Positions 9,188 through 18,847 of a stretch of 64,000 nt of DNA are shown here, in pieces (the first letter of the stretch is position 1; each line of letters opens with the position of its first letter). The stretch is from Bacteroidia bacterium (GTDB lineage Bacteria > Bacteroidota > Bacteroidia > UKL13-3), in assembly GCA_021740845.1 (NCBI GenBank), contig JAIOYZ010000002.1, positions 186,001 to 250,000 on the forward strand, given 5' to 3'. A model generated the notes under the pieces. It was given only the letters and a program-made list of their open reading frames with translations. It was not told the DNA's origin and searched no databases. The position numbers and the translations under genes were made by a program.

Positions 9188-9652
9188 CTAAATTCCGAAA
9201 CCGGGATTTTCAATTGTAAATGTAGGATGAGGTGGATTCACATCTTTTGCAAAAACACTTATTAAATTTTTGTTTGTTATAATACCTACAACCTTATTGT
9301 TTTCAACCACAGGCAAAGCTTGAAAGGCACCTTCTCTTAAAATGGTTAGAGCCTCATTAAGTTTTGTGTCTGGATTTACAGAAACAGGATCAGGAGTCAT
9401 TAATTCGTTAACAGGATACTTCTTATCTAAATCAGAAATGTTAATGTTTTCACCCTTATTTAATTCAAGGAAAAATGCGGCAACCACATCAGTTACGCTA
9501 ACCATTCCAACTAATTCGTCTTTATCTGTTACCGGTAAATGGTGAATTTTATGAGTTACAAAAAACTTCATAACTTCACTTAACTTGTTGTGTAATCCTG
9601 CAACCACAACATCTTCCGACATAAAATCACTAACTGTAAATTGAGTATTCAT
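9188..9652 (-). CDS. Two-CBS-domain protein
   Basis: 154 residues made almost wholly of a CBS pair. The first domain begins FMSEDVVVAG and contains HHLPVTDKDELVGMVSVTDVV; the second begins LMTPDPVSVNPDTKL and contains QALPVVENNKVVGIITNKNLI. CBS pairs bind adenosine nucleotides and usually regulate a partner; standing alone, this one has no visible partner. It is a single gene with its own terminator. The cellular role is unknown. Confidence 0.85.
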   Translation of the reverse strand: MNTQFTVSDFMSEDVVVAGLHNKLSEVMKFFVTHKIHHLPVTDKDELVGMVSVTDVVAAFFLELNKGENINISDLDKKYPVNELMTPDPVSVNPDTKLNEALTILREGAFQALPVVENNKVVGIITNKNLISVFAKDVNPPHPTFTIENPGFGI

Positions 9653-9760
9653 AAACTAATTAAATTGTTTCATTAAATTGACAAAACAAAGGTAGGTGCA
9701 GGTTAAAAATTAACCTTTGACCTTAATCAACTTTGAAACTGATTTATATCAGCTAAAACT

Positions 9761-10915
9761 CTATACACGCATTAGCTTTTCGGCAGCTTTTTCTAGTGTT
9801 TCTTCACTTTTGGCAAAGCAAAAACGAAGTACATTATTATCTATTTTTTTATGATAAAAAACCGAGGTTGGAATACTTGCAACTTTGTGTTCTTTTGTTA
9901 AACGCACGGCAAAGTCAATGTCGCGTTCTTGCGTAATCTTCGCATAGTTGAGCATTTGAAAATATGAACCTTTGCACGGCAAAAGCTTAAAGTTTGACCC
10001 CTTAATGAGCTTCTGAAAATAATTCCTTTTGTCTTCATAAAATTGATTGAGTTGTAAATATGCATCGGCATCATCTAAAAAATCTGCCAAGGCATATTGA
10101 ATTGGAGTATTGGCACTAAAGGCCATAAATTGATGTACTTTTCTAAATTCTTTTGTAATATTTTCAGGTGCTAAAACATATCCCATTTTCCATCCAGTGG
10201 TATGGTAAGTTTTACCAAATGAACTTATGATAATGCTTCTTTCGGCAAGTTTTGGAAACCTCGAAACACTTTGGTGCTCTAATCCATCAAAAATAATATG
10301 TTCATAAACTTCATCACTTAACACTACAACGTCTGTATTATCAAGTATTTTCTGAAGTTGCAACATATCACTATCTGTTAACACACTTCCAGTTGGGTTA
10401 TGTGGTGTGTTAATCATAATCATTCTAGTTTTGAAATTAATTAATCTCTTAACTTCATTCCAATCAATAGAATAATCAGGATACTTCATTTCATAAAAAA
10501 TGGCTCTGCCTCCATTTAATTCAATTGCAGGAACATAACTATCATAACAAGGCTCAATAACCAAAACCTCATCATCTTCACCAACAACAGCACTTATTGC
10601 AGCATAAATCGCATGTGTACCTCCAGGCACAATAGTGATTTCTGTATCTGGGTTGTATTTACTTCCATAAAGACGTTCAGTTTTTTCTGCTATTTTTTCC
10701 CTTAAAGCCATTACACCAGGCATTGGTGCATACTGATTAAAACCTTTCACCATATACTGATTAACTAGTGAAACTAACTTAGGTGAACAGTTGAAATCAG
10801 GGAAGCCTTGGGCTAAATTTATTGCACCTTGCTCCTGCGCATGTGAAGACATTACTGAAAAAATTGTAGTGCCAACGTGGGGTAGTTTACTCTTAACGGA
10901 GCCTGAAAAAATCAT
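9761..10915 (-). CDS. PLP aminotransferase, methionine/kynurenine aminotransferase type
   Basis: 384-residue class I/II aminotransferase. The PLP lysine is in SSFGKTYHTTGWKMGY, the pyridine-binding aspartate in VVLSDEVYEH, and the N-terminus has INLAQGFPDFNCSP. These match the YbdL-type methionine aminotransferases and the related kynurenine-oxoglutarate transaminases. ATG 10915 gives MIFSGSVKSKLPHVGTTIF, the family start; an upstream extension is not conserved. Two other kynurenine-pathway genes lie elsewhere in the window, but the substrate cannot be told from sequence. Confidence 0.85.
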   Translation of the reverse strand: MIFSGSVKSKLPHVGTTIFSVMSSHAQEQGAINLAQGFPDFNCSPKLVSLVNQYMVKGFNQYAPMPGVMALREKIAEKTERLYGSKYNPDTEITIVPGGTHAIYAAISAVVGEDDEVLVIEPCYDSYVPAIELNGGRAIFYEMKYPDYSIDWNEVKRLINFKTRMIMINTPHNPTGSVLTDSDMLQLQKILDNTDVVVLSDEVYEHIIFDGLEHQSVSRFPKLAERSIIISSFGKTYHTTGWKMGYVLAPENITKEFRKVHQFMAFSANTPIQYALADFLDDADAYLQLNQFYEDKRNYFQKLIKGSNFKLLPCKGSYFQMLNYAKITQERDIDFAVRLTKEHKVASIPTSVFYHKKIDNNVLRFCFAKSEETLEKAAEKLMRV

Positions 10916-11116
10916 TGCTAATTTTATGTTTACATTCAATGATAACATTTGCGTAATATATTCACAAATAGAATTTATAACGATTTGAATGTGTGTTTTT
11001 TAATTATTAATTGCAATCCCAAACCAAGGTTTTGTTTTAATATATAGATTTTTTTTGATTTATTAATTGTAATATTAACCATATTTTTATATTCTCGTAA
11101 ATAAACAAAATAAGAT

Positions 11117-11971
11117 ATGTATTTAATAGCCGACAGTGGTTCAACTAAAACAGATTGGTGCCTAACTAATAAAAGTGGTACAGAGCAAAAAATATTTCAT
11201 ACAATTGGATACAATCCATACTTTATAGATACAGAAGCAATTTATTACTCCCTATCAGAAAATCTCTTGAAGGATTTTGACGGTGATGTTGTAACTGAAA
11301 TCTATTTTTACGGCGCTGGTTGCAGTACTCCAGAAAAAAAGGAGATTGTAAGGAAAGCCCTGGTAAGAAGTTTTCCTAAAGCAAATTCTATTTTTGTTGG
11401 TCATGATTTACTTGCAACAGCCAGGGCACTTTTAGGAAAAGAAAAAGGATTTGCCGCCATTTTAGGTACCGGTTGTAATACTTGTTTATACGATGGTGAA
11501 GATGTTTCAATGAATATTGATTCACTTGGCTATTTATTAGGTGATGAGGGAAGTGGAAGTTATATTGGTAAAAAGATTGTTCGTGATTTTATGCGTGGTA
11601 GATTAGAACCACCTTTGCAAGCAAGATTTCAAGAGCGTTTTCAAATTGTAGACAACGAGCAAATTTTCCATACGCTGTATACAACACAGTTTCCAAATAG
11701 ATATTTGGCAAGTTTTTGCAAATTCGCTGATGAGTTTGTAACCCATCCATATATTAGAAATAAGGTTAGAGATTCCTTCAGAGACTTCTTCAAGAACCTG
11801 GCAAGTAAATACCCCGATTATAAAGATTATAAATTTAACTGCATTGGTTCTGTAGGCTTTGTTTTTAAAGATATTTTGGAGGAAGTTGCCTTAAGTTACG
11901 ATATGCATATGGGAAGAGTAATTAAATCACCTTTAGAAGATTTAGTGAAATTTCATTTGGAAGAAAAATAA
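11117..11971 (+). CDS. BadF/BadG-type sugar kinase, probable N-acetylglucosamine kinase
   Basis: 284-residue ASKHA-fold ATPase. The phosphate-1 motif is LIADSGSTKTDW at the N-terminus, and ILGTGCNTC and LGDEGSGSYIGKK are the phosphate-2 and sugar-binding parts of the BadF/N-acetylglucosamine kinase family. The size suits Bacteroidota GlcNAc kinases involved in amino-sugar recycling. It is transcribed alone, divergent from the aminotransferase across 201 bp, and ends at a strong bidirectional hairpin. Other amino-sugar substrates are possible. Confidence 0.8.
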   Translation: MYLIADSGSTKTDWCLTNKSGTEQKIFHTIGYNPYFIDTEAIYYSLSENLLKDFDGDVVTEIYFYGAGCSTPEKKEIVRKALVRSFPKANSIFVGHDLLATARALLGKEKGFAAILGTGCNTCLYDGEDVSMNIDSLGYLLGDEGSGSYIGKKIVRDFMRGRLEPPLQARFQERFQIVDNEQIFHTLYTTQFPNRYLASFCKFADEFVTHPYIRNKVRDSFRDFFKNLASKYPDYKDYKFNCIGSVGFVFKDILEEVALSYDMHMGRVIKSPLEDLVKFHLEEK

Positions 11972-11987
11972 ACAAATTTAGCATCAT

Positions 11988-12015
11988 AAAAAAAGAGGTT
12001 TCGACCTCTTTTTTT
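11988..12015. terminator. Bidirectional terminator with TTCG tetraloop
   Basis: AAAAAAAGAGGT (11988-11999) pairs perfectly with ACCTCTTTTTTT (12004-12015) around TTCG. It lies between the convergent kinase and DUF2079 genes and has a T-run on both strands. Confidence 0.9.
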
Positions 12016-12021
12016 ATGCAA

Positions 12022-13482
12022 TTATTTCTCTAAATGCAAAACGCAAAGGGGTAATGCACTGCTATCTACTTTCCAAAAAGGAGTTGTCAATAATGAATCA
12101 ATAAAGTGGTTAGAATCTTCATTAGACAAGGGATAGGAATTCCCATTTGGCTTCATTATTAAAAGATATTCTGAATCCTTAATATATGGAAAATGGTAAA
12201 TGAAATCTCTATTTGCCAAATGAGGTAAAATATTAGATTGAGCACAAACTTTCGCATTGGCAGGTATTTCATTTATTTTTTGATTTACCTTTTCAATATC
12301 AAAATCTATTTTGTAATGGTTTGAACCAAAAACATTTTCTTTTTCTGGTCTATAATCCGCTCTCCTATTTTGCATTAAAGAAAAGGTGGTATAGGCTGTT
12401 GATACAAACAATAAAATGGGTATACCATAAATTAGAAGTTTGTTATTTTTCGGTTTGATCCAAAATAAAATAGCCAGCGAAATAATAGGCGCTAACTCAA
12501 TTTGATAATGGTAACTCACACCCCAAAAAGCCAATTCCTTATTCCATAATTTCTGCATAAAAATTGGTAGGGCAATCCATAAAAAAGAGGGTTTTGCTAT
12601 AAGAATAATCCCGCCAGAAAATAAAACAGCCCACAAAAATTCATGTTTTACTACTTCATCAATATCTGGTTGAATATGGCTTTCAAAAAACATTCGTATC
12701 ATTTTAATTGGATGCGAAATGATATGTATTATTATTTCACTAAGGTTTGAACCTAAGTGAGAAAAACGTGTTAATTGTTCAAATTTCCCATTTGGATTAA
12801 GCAAAGGCATTAGGATCAAACCACTAAATAAAAACCAAAATATTGAAACCAAAACCATTACTCCAATTAATTTGAAATACGATTTTTTAGTTGATTTTTG
12901 ATGAAAATAAAAGCCTATGGAAATAAAAATTAACCATATTGCCATGTTCTCTTTTGAAAGTAAAATGGCTAAAAAGCAAATGACAAATAACCCAAGATTT
13001 TCCTTGTAATAAAAGTAAAATAGCCATGGTAAAAAACATGCCCCTATTACATTATCATGGTAATCAAATGCAATGGCAGAAAATATAGTAAAGCTGGAAT
13101 AAAATTGCACCAAAACGATTAGGGCAACTTTCTCTTTTAATTGCAAATGATTAGCCATTTTCACCAAACCAACCCCTCCAAAAACCAATGCAAGATTTTG
13201 GAAAATCAATAAGGTATAAGACCCAAACACCCAATAAAATGGACTTAATATTGGAACCCACAAACTAAAGTGCAATCCCAAATATGATATTGGTTCAGCT
13301 CCAATTAACTGGGTGCAAATAGCCGATTTAAAATGTGCGTATTGATAAATTGCTTGGTTTGCAATTCCATAATCCAAACCTGCTGATCTAAATAAATAAT
13401 GATTAACTAGTGAAACAGAACAAAAGATTAAAAAGAAAAATACATGGATCCAAAATTGGATTGGATTTTTATACTTTTCCAT
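12022..13482 (-). CDS. DUF2079 multi-pass membrane protein
   Basis: 486 residues with roughly ten hydrophobic helices. The N-terminal part carries the DUF2079 features: a first helix, then GLDYGIANQAIYQYAHF with acidic D, and LGLHFSLWVPILSPFYWVFGSYTLLIFQNLAL. The topology resembles GT-C glycosyltransferases, in which an acidic residue in the first external loop is catalytic, but no substrate is known. Two GGTTTGAACC motifs fall inside (12319-12328 and 12744-12753) plus a GGTTTGATCC variant at 12452. It may follow the oxygenase gene in one transcript (23 bp gap). Confidence 0.78.
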   Translation of the reverse strand: MEKYKNPIQFWIHVFFFLIFCSVSLVNHYLFRSAGLDYGIANQAIYQYAHFKSAICTQLIGAEPISYLGLHFSLWVPILSPFYWVFGSYTLLIFQNLALVFGGVGLVKMANHLQLKEKVALIVLVQFYSSFTIFSAIAFDYHDNVIGACFLPWLFYFYYKENLGLFVICFLAILLSKENMAIWLIFISIGFYFHQKSTKKSYFKLIGVMVLVSIFWFLFSGLILMPLLNPNGKFEQLTRFSHLGSNLSEIIIHIISHPIKMIRMFFESHIQPDIDEVVKHEFLWAVLFSGGIILIAKPSFLWIALPIFMQKLWNKELAFWGVSYHYQIELAPIISLAILFWIKPKNNKLLIYGIPILLFVSTAYTTFSLMQNRRADYRPEKENVFGSNHYKIDFDIEKVNQKINEIPANAKVCAQSNILPHLANRDFIYHFPYIKDSEYLLIMKPNGNSYPLSNEDSNHFIDSLLTTPFWKVDSSALPLCVLHLEK

Positions 13483-13505
13483 AACCCTTTAGCTTAATTT
13501 GATTT

Positions 13506-14444
13506 CTATTTCAAACCAATTTCTTTCAAACGTTCAATCAAATAATCGCCTGCAGATATTGGTTCGTATTGAATTGGATTTTCATCGCTAATGCAATTAG
13601 TTAAACAGTCTAAACGCATTTCACTTCTTGGATGTAAAAAGAAAGGAATTGAAAATCTTGAACTACCCCACTTTTCCTTAGGTGGATTGATAACCCGATG
13701 CGTTGTGCTTTTCAAAACATTATTAGTTAATCGTTGCAGCATATCTCCTACGTTTACAACTAATTGCTCAGGTAAGGCAGTTATACTCACCCATTCGTTT
13801 TGTTTGTTAAGCACTTGCAAACCTTCGGCACTTGCACCCATTAACAGGGTAATTAAATTGATATCTTCGTGCTCTGCTGCTCTAACAGCTGATTTAGGTT
13901 CTGAGGTAATTGGTGGATAATGAATAGGTCTTAAAATACTATTTCCATGATGGATTTTATCATCAAAATAAAACTCATCCAAATGTAAGAATAAGGCAAT
14001 TGCCCTTAACATATACTTACCTGTTTCTTCTAATTGTTTATATGCCAATAATCCATTTTCGTTAAATGAAGGAAACTCTTTTATAAAAACATTTTCTGGG
14101 TATTCCATTTTTATCGGATCATCGCCAATAACAGTTTGACCAAAATGCCAAAACTCTTTTAAATCGCCTTCATTCCTACCTTTTGCATGTTCCTTACCAA
14201 AACTAGTATAGCCTCGTTGGCCAGCTAAACCTTGAACCTCATAAGCCTTTTTTTCTTCATCACTTAATGAAAAAAAACTTTTGCACGAGTCATATAAATT
14301 TTCACTAACTCCTTCATTTAATAAATGGCCTTTTACTGCAACAAATCCAATTTCTTGATATGCTTTTCCTAAGCTTTGTACAAATTCATCTTTCTTTTCT
14401 GGGTTTCCACTTAGGAAATCTCTTAAATCTATTGATGGTATCAT
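13506..14444 (-). CDS. 2-oxoglutarate/Fe(II)-dependent oxygenase, isopenicillin N synthase-like
   Basis: 312 residues. The N-terminal DIOX_N part begins IPSIDLRDFL and contains YQEIGFVAVKGH. The 2OG-Fe(II) facial triad is H and D in AAEHEDINLITLLMG plus H in TTHRVINP, and the 2-oxoglutarate-binding R-x-S is in SSRFSIPFF. All are present, so it should be active. The substrate is unknown; bacterial members of this type are often annotated as flavonol synthase- or isopenicillin N synthase-like without evidence. It lies 26 bp downstream of tamB on the same strand. Confidence 0.85.
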   Translation of the reverse strand: MIPSIDLRDFLSGNPEKKDEFVQSLGKAYQEIGFVAVKGHLLNEGVSENLYDSCKSFFSLSDEEKKAYEVQGLAGQRGYTSFGKEHAKGRNEGDLKEFWHFGQTVIGDDPIKMEYPENVFIKEFPSFNENGLLAYKQLEETGKYMLRAIALFLHLDEFYFDDKIHHGNSILRPIHYPPITSEPKSAVRAAEHEDINLITLLMGASAEGLQVLNKQNEWVSITALPEQLVVNVGDMLQRLTNNVLKSTTHRVINPPKEKWGSSRFSIPFFLHPRSEMRLDCLTNCISDENPIQYEPISAGDYLIERLKEIGLK

Positions 14445-14470
14445 ATTAAATGAATAATTAATATTGGTTT

Positions 14471-17400
14471 TTAATTGGTGCCTTGCTTTTTAAATAGTTC
14501 TGAAAAAGTATCAAACTCTTTGTGAAAAAACAATCCCGTTCCTGAAGTGGTAACATTTCTATTATAAATGGCATCAAATCCGCTTTTGTTAAATACCCTC
14601 AGCTTTGTACTTCCATTTTTTCTTAAATTATAAGTGGCAGAAACATTGGTTTGAGTTTGGTCTATAGCATAACTTGTTTGCACTTCTAATCTATTATCCA
14701 AAAATCTTTTAGAAGCAGAAAGCAATACTGTTCTACCTTTTGTTGGGTCAGAGGCATTTAATAAATCTACACTAACATCAATATTGGGTACCGCTTTACC
14801 AATTAATCCCGCTGCTTGCTTACTTAATAAATCAGAAACGGTTTGCGTTCCAAAGCTACTATTTGCAGTTGTATTAGTATTGGTAATTGGAACAAAACTA
14901 CCAGAAATTAACAAGAACAAAATTTGTTGGTTCATCATTTCTGGCTCCCTTCTAAAATTGGAAACAACTGCATTTAATTCTGAAGCTGCTGCTCCCGTTA
15001 CATTGTTTTGCAAATCGGGGAAACTTAAATCAAAGGTAAATTCAGGCTTCTCTACAATACCGTTGATATTAATTAAACATTCCACAGGTACTCTCACATT
15101 TGGATCGGCAGCATTGGTCATATTTACAATTTGGCTAATGGTAGTCTTTAAAGAATACTTACCTACAATATTTAACCTTCCTGTTAAAGGATCTCCATGC
15201 CATTCAATTTTACTTCCTGGTTTCAAATCAAACTTTTTTGCAACCACATTCATTGCACTAAATCTGTACTCTCCTTCTGTTAAAACATATTCGCCATTCA
15301 TTAAAAAATTACCATCTGGCAAATAATCCATTTTCAGCTGTCCATTCCCTTTTGCTTTGATCCTATCATCAGATTTTGCATCAAAAATTACTTGAATTTC
15401 AGCATTGGGATTTGCTTTAATTTTCATATACACTCCAATTCCAAATTCAGGCCCTTTTCCTAGGCTAGTAAAGGTTTGCAAAGTATCGCGACTTACATAA
15501 TGAATATAAGATTCACCAGTCTCAGTGGAAGCCCCAAAAGGATTAATAATAACTTTGGTTCCTTTCTCTGAAACAACATCGATGTGCATAGCTAAATTGT
15601 TATCACTGCCACGCATCGAAAACTTACCACTTGCGTAGGCAGCTCCATAAAACAAATCATTGTCCTTTGCAACCGTATTCAACACCTGAAAAGATTTAAA
15701 ATCGTTGATATGTAAATCATATTTTAGGTTAGTAAATCCTTTGTGGGTTACTTTTCCAGACACCTTTGCCTGTTGTTTATTTATGTCAAAAATATCAAAT
15801 GGAACAATATTAATTAAGTTATCGTTAAAGTTAATTTTTGCCAAATCAAACCTATATGTGGTCTGCAAATAATCAACCTTTAATTCCACTTTTGACAATT
15901 GCAATTGGCCATCCAATCTCAATTGAGAAATAGGACCCGAAAGCTTTGCATTTAATTCTGCTTTCCCATCATAAAGCTTTACATAATCTTTAACAAATGC
16001 TTGAAATGCTGTCACTTTAGAATCTTTGAAATCTACATTTAAATCTAAATATTTTTTGGGTATATCATAAATTCCATATCCTTTTAATTGATTAATTTTC
16101 CCTTTATTAGAAACAAAATCAATTAGCAAATCCTCCTCCTCTTCCCTATATCCTATTGCCAAAGTATAATCGCCTAAAGTATCTTTATCCAATGTTAAAT
16201 TTTTTGTTTCAATATTTGTAATTACCACATCTCTTGAGCCCATATTTTTATATACCAAATATCCATTTGCAATTCCACCTAAATCCACTCCTATTTCTTT
16301 TACAAATTGATTAATTGTATTCAAGTCTAAATCTGTAATCTTTGCACTGATATTTTTCTTAGAACCATCATAATCATAAAATCCATCTAATAATATTTGC
16401 TGATTTAAATTGGATAATATTAAGTTCTCAAAATTGATTTCATCAGAAGCTAATTCAATAGTTTTCCCTTCCGCAATACTCCATCTTGACACACCAGATT
16501 GCAACCATGAAGGCATAAAATCTAACCAAAACGAATTTGGTTCAAACAGAACTGCATGCTTAAATTCGCCTTGAACCAAACTTAAGCTATCCCGTATTTG
16601 GTATTGCAAATTTATTTTATTTGGTATAGCATCTGCCTTTAAGGCAAAATCTCCAATGTATAGAGTATCAAGTCTTCCAAAATTTGAAAATCCAAAAAGC
16701 AAACTTCCTTTTTCCTTTTCTTCTTCAGTAATTTTGAATGTTGTTTGATTTAAATGCCATCCATCTGTATTGAAATTCCCTATATACCCAGCCAATTTAT
16801 AAGATTCTCGCAAACTATTAACCTCACCCTCTAAATCTATATTGCTAGCATTAATACCTGGAAAAAATAAAGGCGAAATACTTGCCGTGTTTAAAATAGT
16901 CAATTCAAATTCAAAATTCTGTTCACCCTTTTCTACCTTTCTAGGTTTATAATAAGCTTCGCCCAAATTAAGTGTCCAATACTTAAGTTCCTCATAAAGC
17001 CTAGCAAAATCAAATTGTCCTTTGATTTTTCCATGAACAAAATCACCATTAATCAAAAACAATTCCTCATCCTCATTTTCAGATTCAACCTTTAATTGAT
17101 TCACCCTATAGCTATATCCAGATTTTTCATAATGAAAATCTTCCACCCACATTTCCCCGTAGTGATTATTTAAATCCTTAAAATGATAATCAGCTTTAAA
17201 CTTTGTTCCTAAAGCAATTTTACTTTTGTGTAAATTAAGTGGCTTTAAATTAACATTTTCTGCCTCACCGTCTACAATAAGATGCGAATAAGGTTTGCTT
17301 AAATCTGCCATCAAACTTGAGTTAATAACCAAATTTGTGTCGTTTATATCAAATTGACTAGTTAATTTTTTGTTCCTAATTTCACCTGCAATATCAATAT

Positions 17401-18814
17401 TTCTATAGGTATACCCCCTAAAACCAAAAGCAGAAATAGATGCCTCCAATTTGGTATCAAGGGTATTTAAATCAAATCCTTTTCCAACCAAATGACCTCT
17501 AAAATCCACCTCACCTAAATCTTTATTTTTCAAATAGTCACCTAATTGAAAATGGTCCATTTCAATATTACCAGAATATTCACTCAATAAGGTTTCTTCA
17601 TTTACCTTCATGTTTAAATCTGTTTGGGCTGAACCAAACGCAGTTTCTAAAGAACCAAAGGCAACAAAATCTTGATAAAATCCTGTAAATTTTCCTCTAT
17701 AATTAAGCAAGCCTAAATCTCCTAATTCTTGCGGTAGATCCATAGCAATTACCTTCTCCAATTCTGGTTTAATTGTAGAAAAATAATCTGCCTCAATATC
17801 CATGAAAGTTTCCTCAATATTGGGCAACCCTATAAATTTTGCATTACCAGCAAAACGAGTTTCTGAACCTATTCTTAGTAGTAAATTTTTTAAATTCAAA
17901 TTTGATACAGGACCTTTTCCATTTCCACTTACTTTTGCCTTGTAATGATAAACATCAAATGATGGAACAAAATAAGTAATGTCTTTCATGTCAACATCAC
18001 TTTGATTGAGGTTTATTTTTAATACTACCTTATTATTAAAATCAGAATATTCTTCCCACGATTTAGAATTTAAACTCAAATAATCTTTGATATGACTATT
18101 GGGTGTAACCAAATCTAAATTTTTCAATTCTATTGTTTTATCGCATATAATCACATTTGATTTCATTCGAAGTATTTCAAACCCACTTCTTTCCTTGCAA
18201 CTAAAATTCTTTACATCAAACACTAAGGAATCATTAATAATTTGAAGTTTTTTACATCTAAAATTTATATTATCAATATCTATTCGGTTATAATCAAACC
18301 CAATTGGAAAAAATTCTCCAGTTGAATCGAAATAATTGAAACGAGTATCCATGCATTCCAAATTATTGAACTCTAAAATAAATGGTGGAGCATTGGGATC
18401 TGAAATAGTATCATTGGGGTCTGAAAACAAATTAATCACATCTAAACTATAGGTACTATCCTTATATGTGGTTATTTTACAGACAGCTTCATCCAAAACA
18501 GCGTCATTTAAAATAAAATGAGTGGAATCTATATTTAAACCTGCTAAATTAAATTGCAACCTTCCTACATAAAAAGTTGTATCTAATTTTTGGTCCCCGA
18601 ATTGAATATTTCTTAAACTAAAGAAAGTCCAACCATCATAGCTCACTTCACCAATGTTTATGCGGGTGTGAAAGGTTTCATTTACATAGGAATTAACTCT
18701 TTTTACTAAATAATTTTGGAAGGAATGGGTATTAAATAAAAGGTACAGAAGCATCAGCAAGCCAATAAGCCCTGCAAATAAAACATAAGATATTTTGATA
18801 AACTTCTTTAGCAA
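14471..18814 (-). CDS. tamB: TamB/AsmA-like envelope transport protein
   Basis: 1447 residues. One N-terminal transmembrane anchor (about 7-27) is followed by an AsmA-like N-terminal region and a very long beta-rich body. The C-terminal TamB (DUF490) domain covers roughly 1050-1447, with LKPGSKIEWHGDPLTGRLNIVGKY and QILFLLISGSF as family landmarks. Such proteins form a groove bridging the inner and outer membranes for lipid transport or outer-membrane protein insertion. The start is TTG 18814: no ATG lies upstream in the open frame, and the first internal ATG falls inside the membrane helix. The start overlaps the promoter region of the divergent tsaD. Confidence 0.9.
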   Translation of the reverse strand: MLKKFIKISYVLFAGLIGLLMLLYLLFNTHSFQNYLVKRVNSYVNETFHTRINIGEVSYDGWTFFSLRNIQFGDQKLDTTFYVGRLQFNLAGLNIDSTHFILNDAVLDEAVCKITTYKDSTYSLDVINLFSDPNDTISDPNAPPFILEFNNLECMDTRFNYFDSTGEFFPIGFDYNRIDIDNINFRCKKLQIINDSLVFDVKNFSCKERSGFEILRMKSNVIICDKTIELKNLDLVTPNSHIKDYLSLNSKSWEEYSDFNNKVVLKINLNQSDVDMKDITYFVPSFDVYHYKAKVSGNGKGPVSNLNLKNLLLRIGSETRFAGNAKFIGLPNIEETFMDIEADYFSTIKPELEKVIAMDLPQELGDLGLLNYRGKFTGFYQDFVAFGSLETAFGSAQTDLNMKVNEETLLSEYSGNIEMDHFQLGDYLKNKDLGEVDFRGHLVGKGFDLNTLDTKLEASISAFGFRGYTYRNIDIAGEIRNKKLTSQFDINDTNLVINSSLMADLSKPYSHLIVDGEAENVNLKPLNLHKSKIALGTKFKADYHFKDLNNHYGEMWVEDFHYEKSGYSYRVNQLKVESENEDEELFLINGDFVHGKIKGQFDFARLYEELKYWTLNLGEAYYKPRKVEKGEQNFEFELTILNTASISPLFFPGINASNIDLEGEVNSLRESYKLAGYIGNFNTDGWHLNQTTFKITEEEKEKGSLLFGFSNFGRLDTLYIGDFALKADAIPNKINLQYQIRDSLSLVQGEFKHAVLFEPNSFWLDFMPSWLQSGVSRWSIAEGKTIELASDEINFENLILSNLNQQILLDGFYDYDGSKKNISAKITDLDLNTINQFVKEIGVDLGGIANGYLVYKNMGSRDVVITNIETKNLTLDKDTLGDYTLAIGYREEEEDLLIDFVSNKGKINQLKGYGIYDIPKKYLDLNVDFKDSKVTAFQAFVKDYVKLYDGKAELNAKLSGPISQLRLDGQLQLSKVELKVDYLQTTYRFDLAKINFNDNLINIVPFDIFDINKQQAKVSGKVTHKGFTNLKYDLHINDFKSFQVLNTVAKDNDLFYGAAYASGKFSMRGSDNNLAMHIDVVSEKGTKVIINPFGASTETGESYIHYVSRDTLQTFTSLGKGPEFGIGVYMKIKANPNAEIQVIFDAKSDDRIKAKGNGQLKMDYLPDGNFLMNGEYVLTEGEYRFSAMNVVAKKFDLKPGSKIEWHGDPLTGRLNIVGKYSLKTTISQIVNMTNAADPNVRVPVECLININGIVEKPEFTFDLSFPDLQNNVTGAAASELNAVVSNFRREPEMMNQQILFLLISGSFVPITNTNTTANSSFGTQTVSDLLSKQAAGLIGKAVPNIDVSVDLLNASDPTKGRTVLLSASKRFLDNRLEVQTSYAIDQTQTNVSATYNLRKNGSTKLRVFNKSGFDAIYNRNVTTSGTGLFFHKEFDTFSELFKKQGTN

Positions 18815-18824
18815 CGTAGTTTTG
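18795..18824 (+). promoter_or_regulatory. Bacteroidota-type promoter for tsaD
   Basis: TTG at 18795-18797, a 19-base spacer, then TAGTTTTG at 18817-18824. This matches the Bacteroidota consensus TTG-N19-TAnnTTTG exactly. It lies 23 bp before the tsaD GTG and overlaps the tamB start codon on the other strand, so the two genes must share or exclude each other's initiation region. Confidence 0.75.
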
Positions 18825-18847
18825 TCCGAATATAATTAAATATACAA

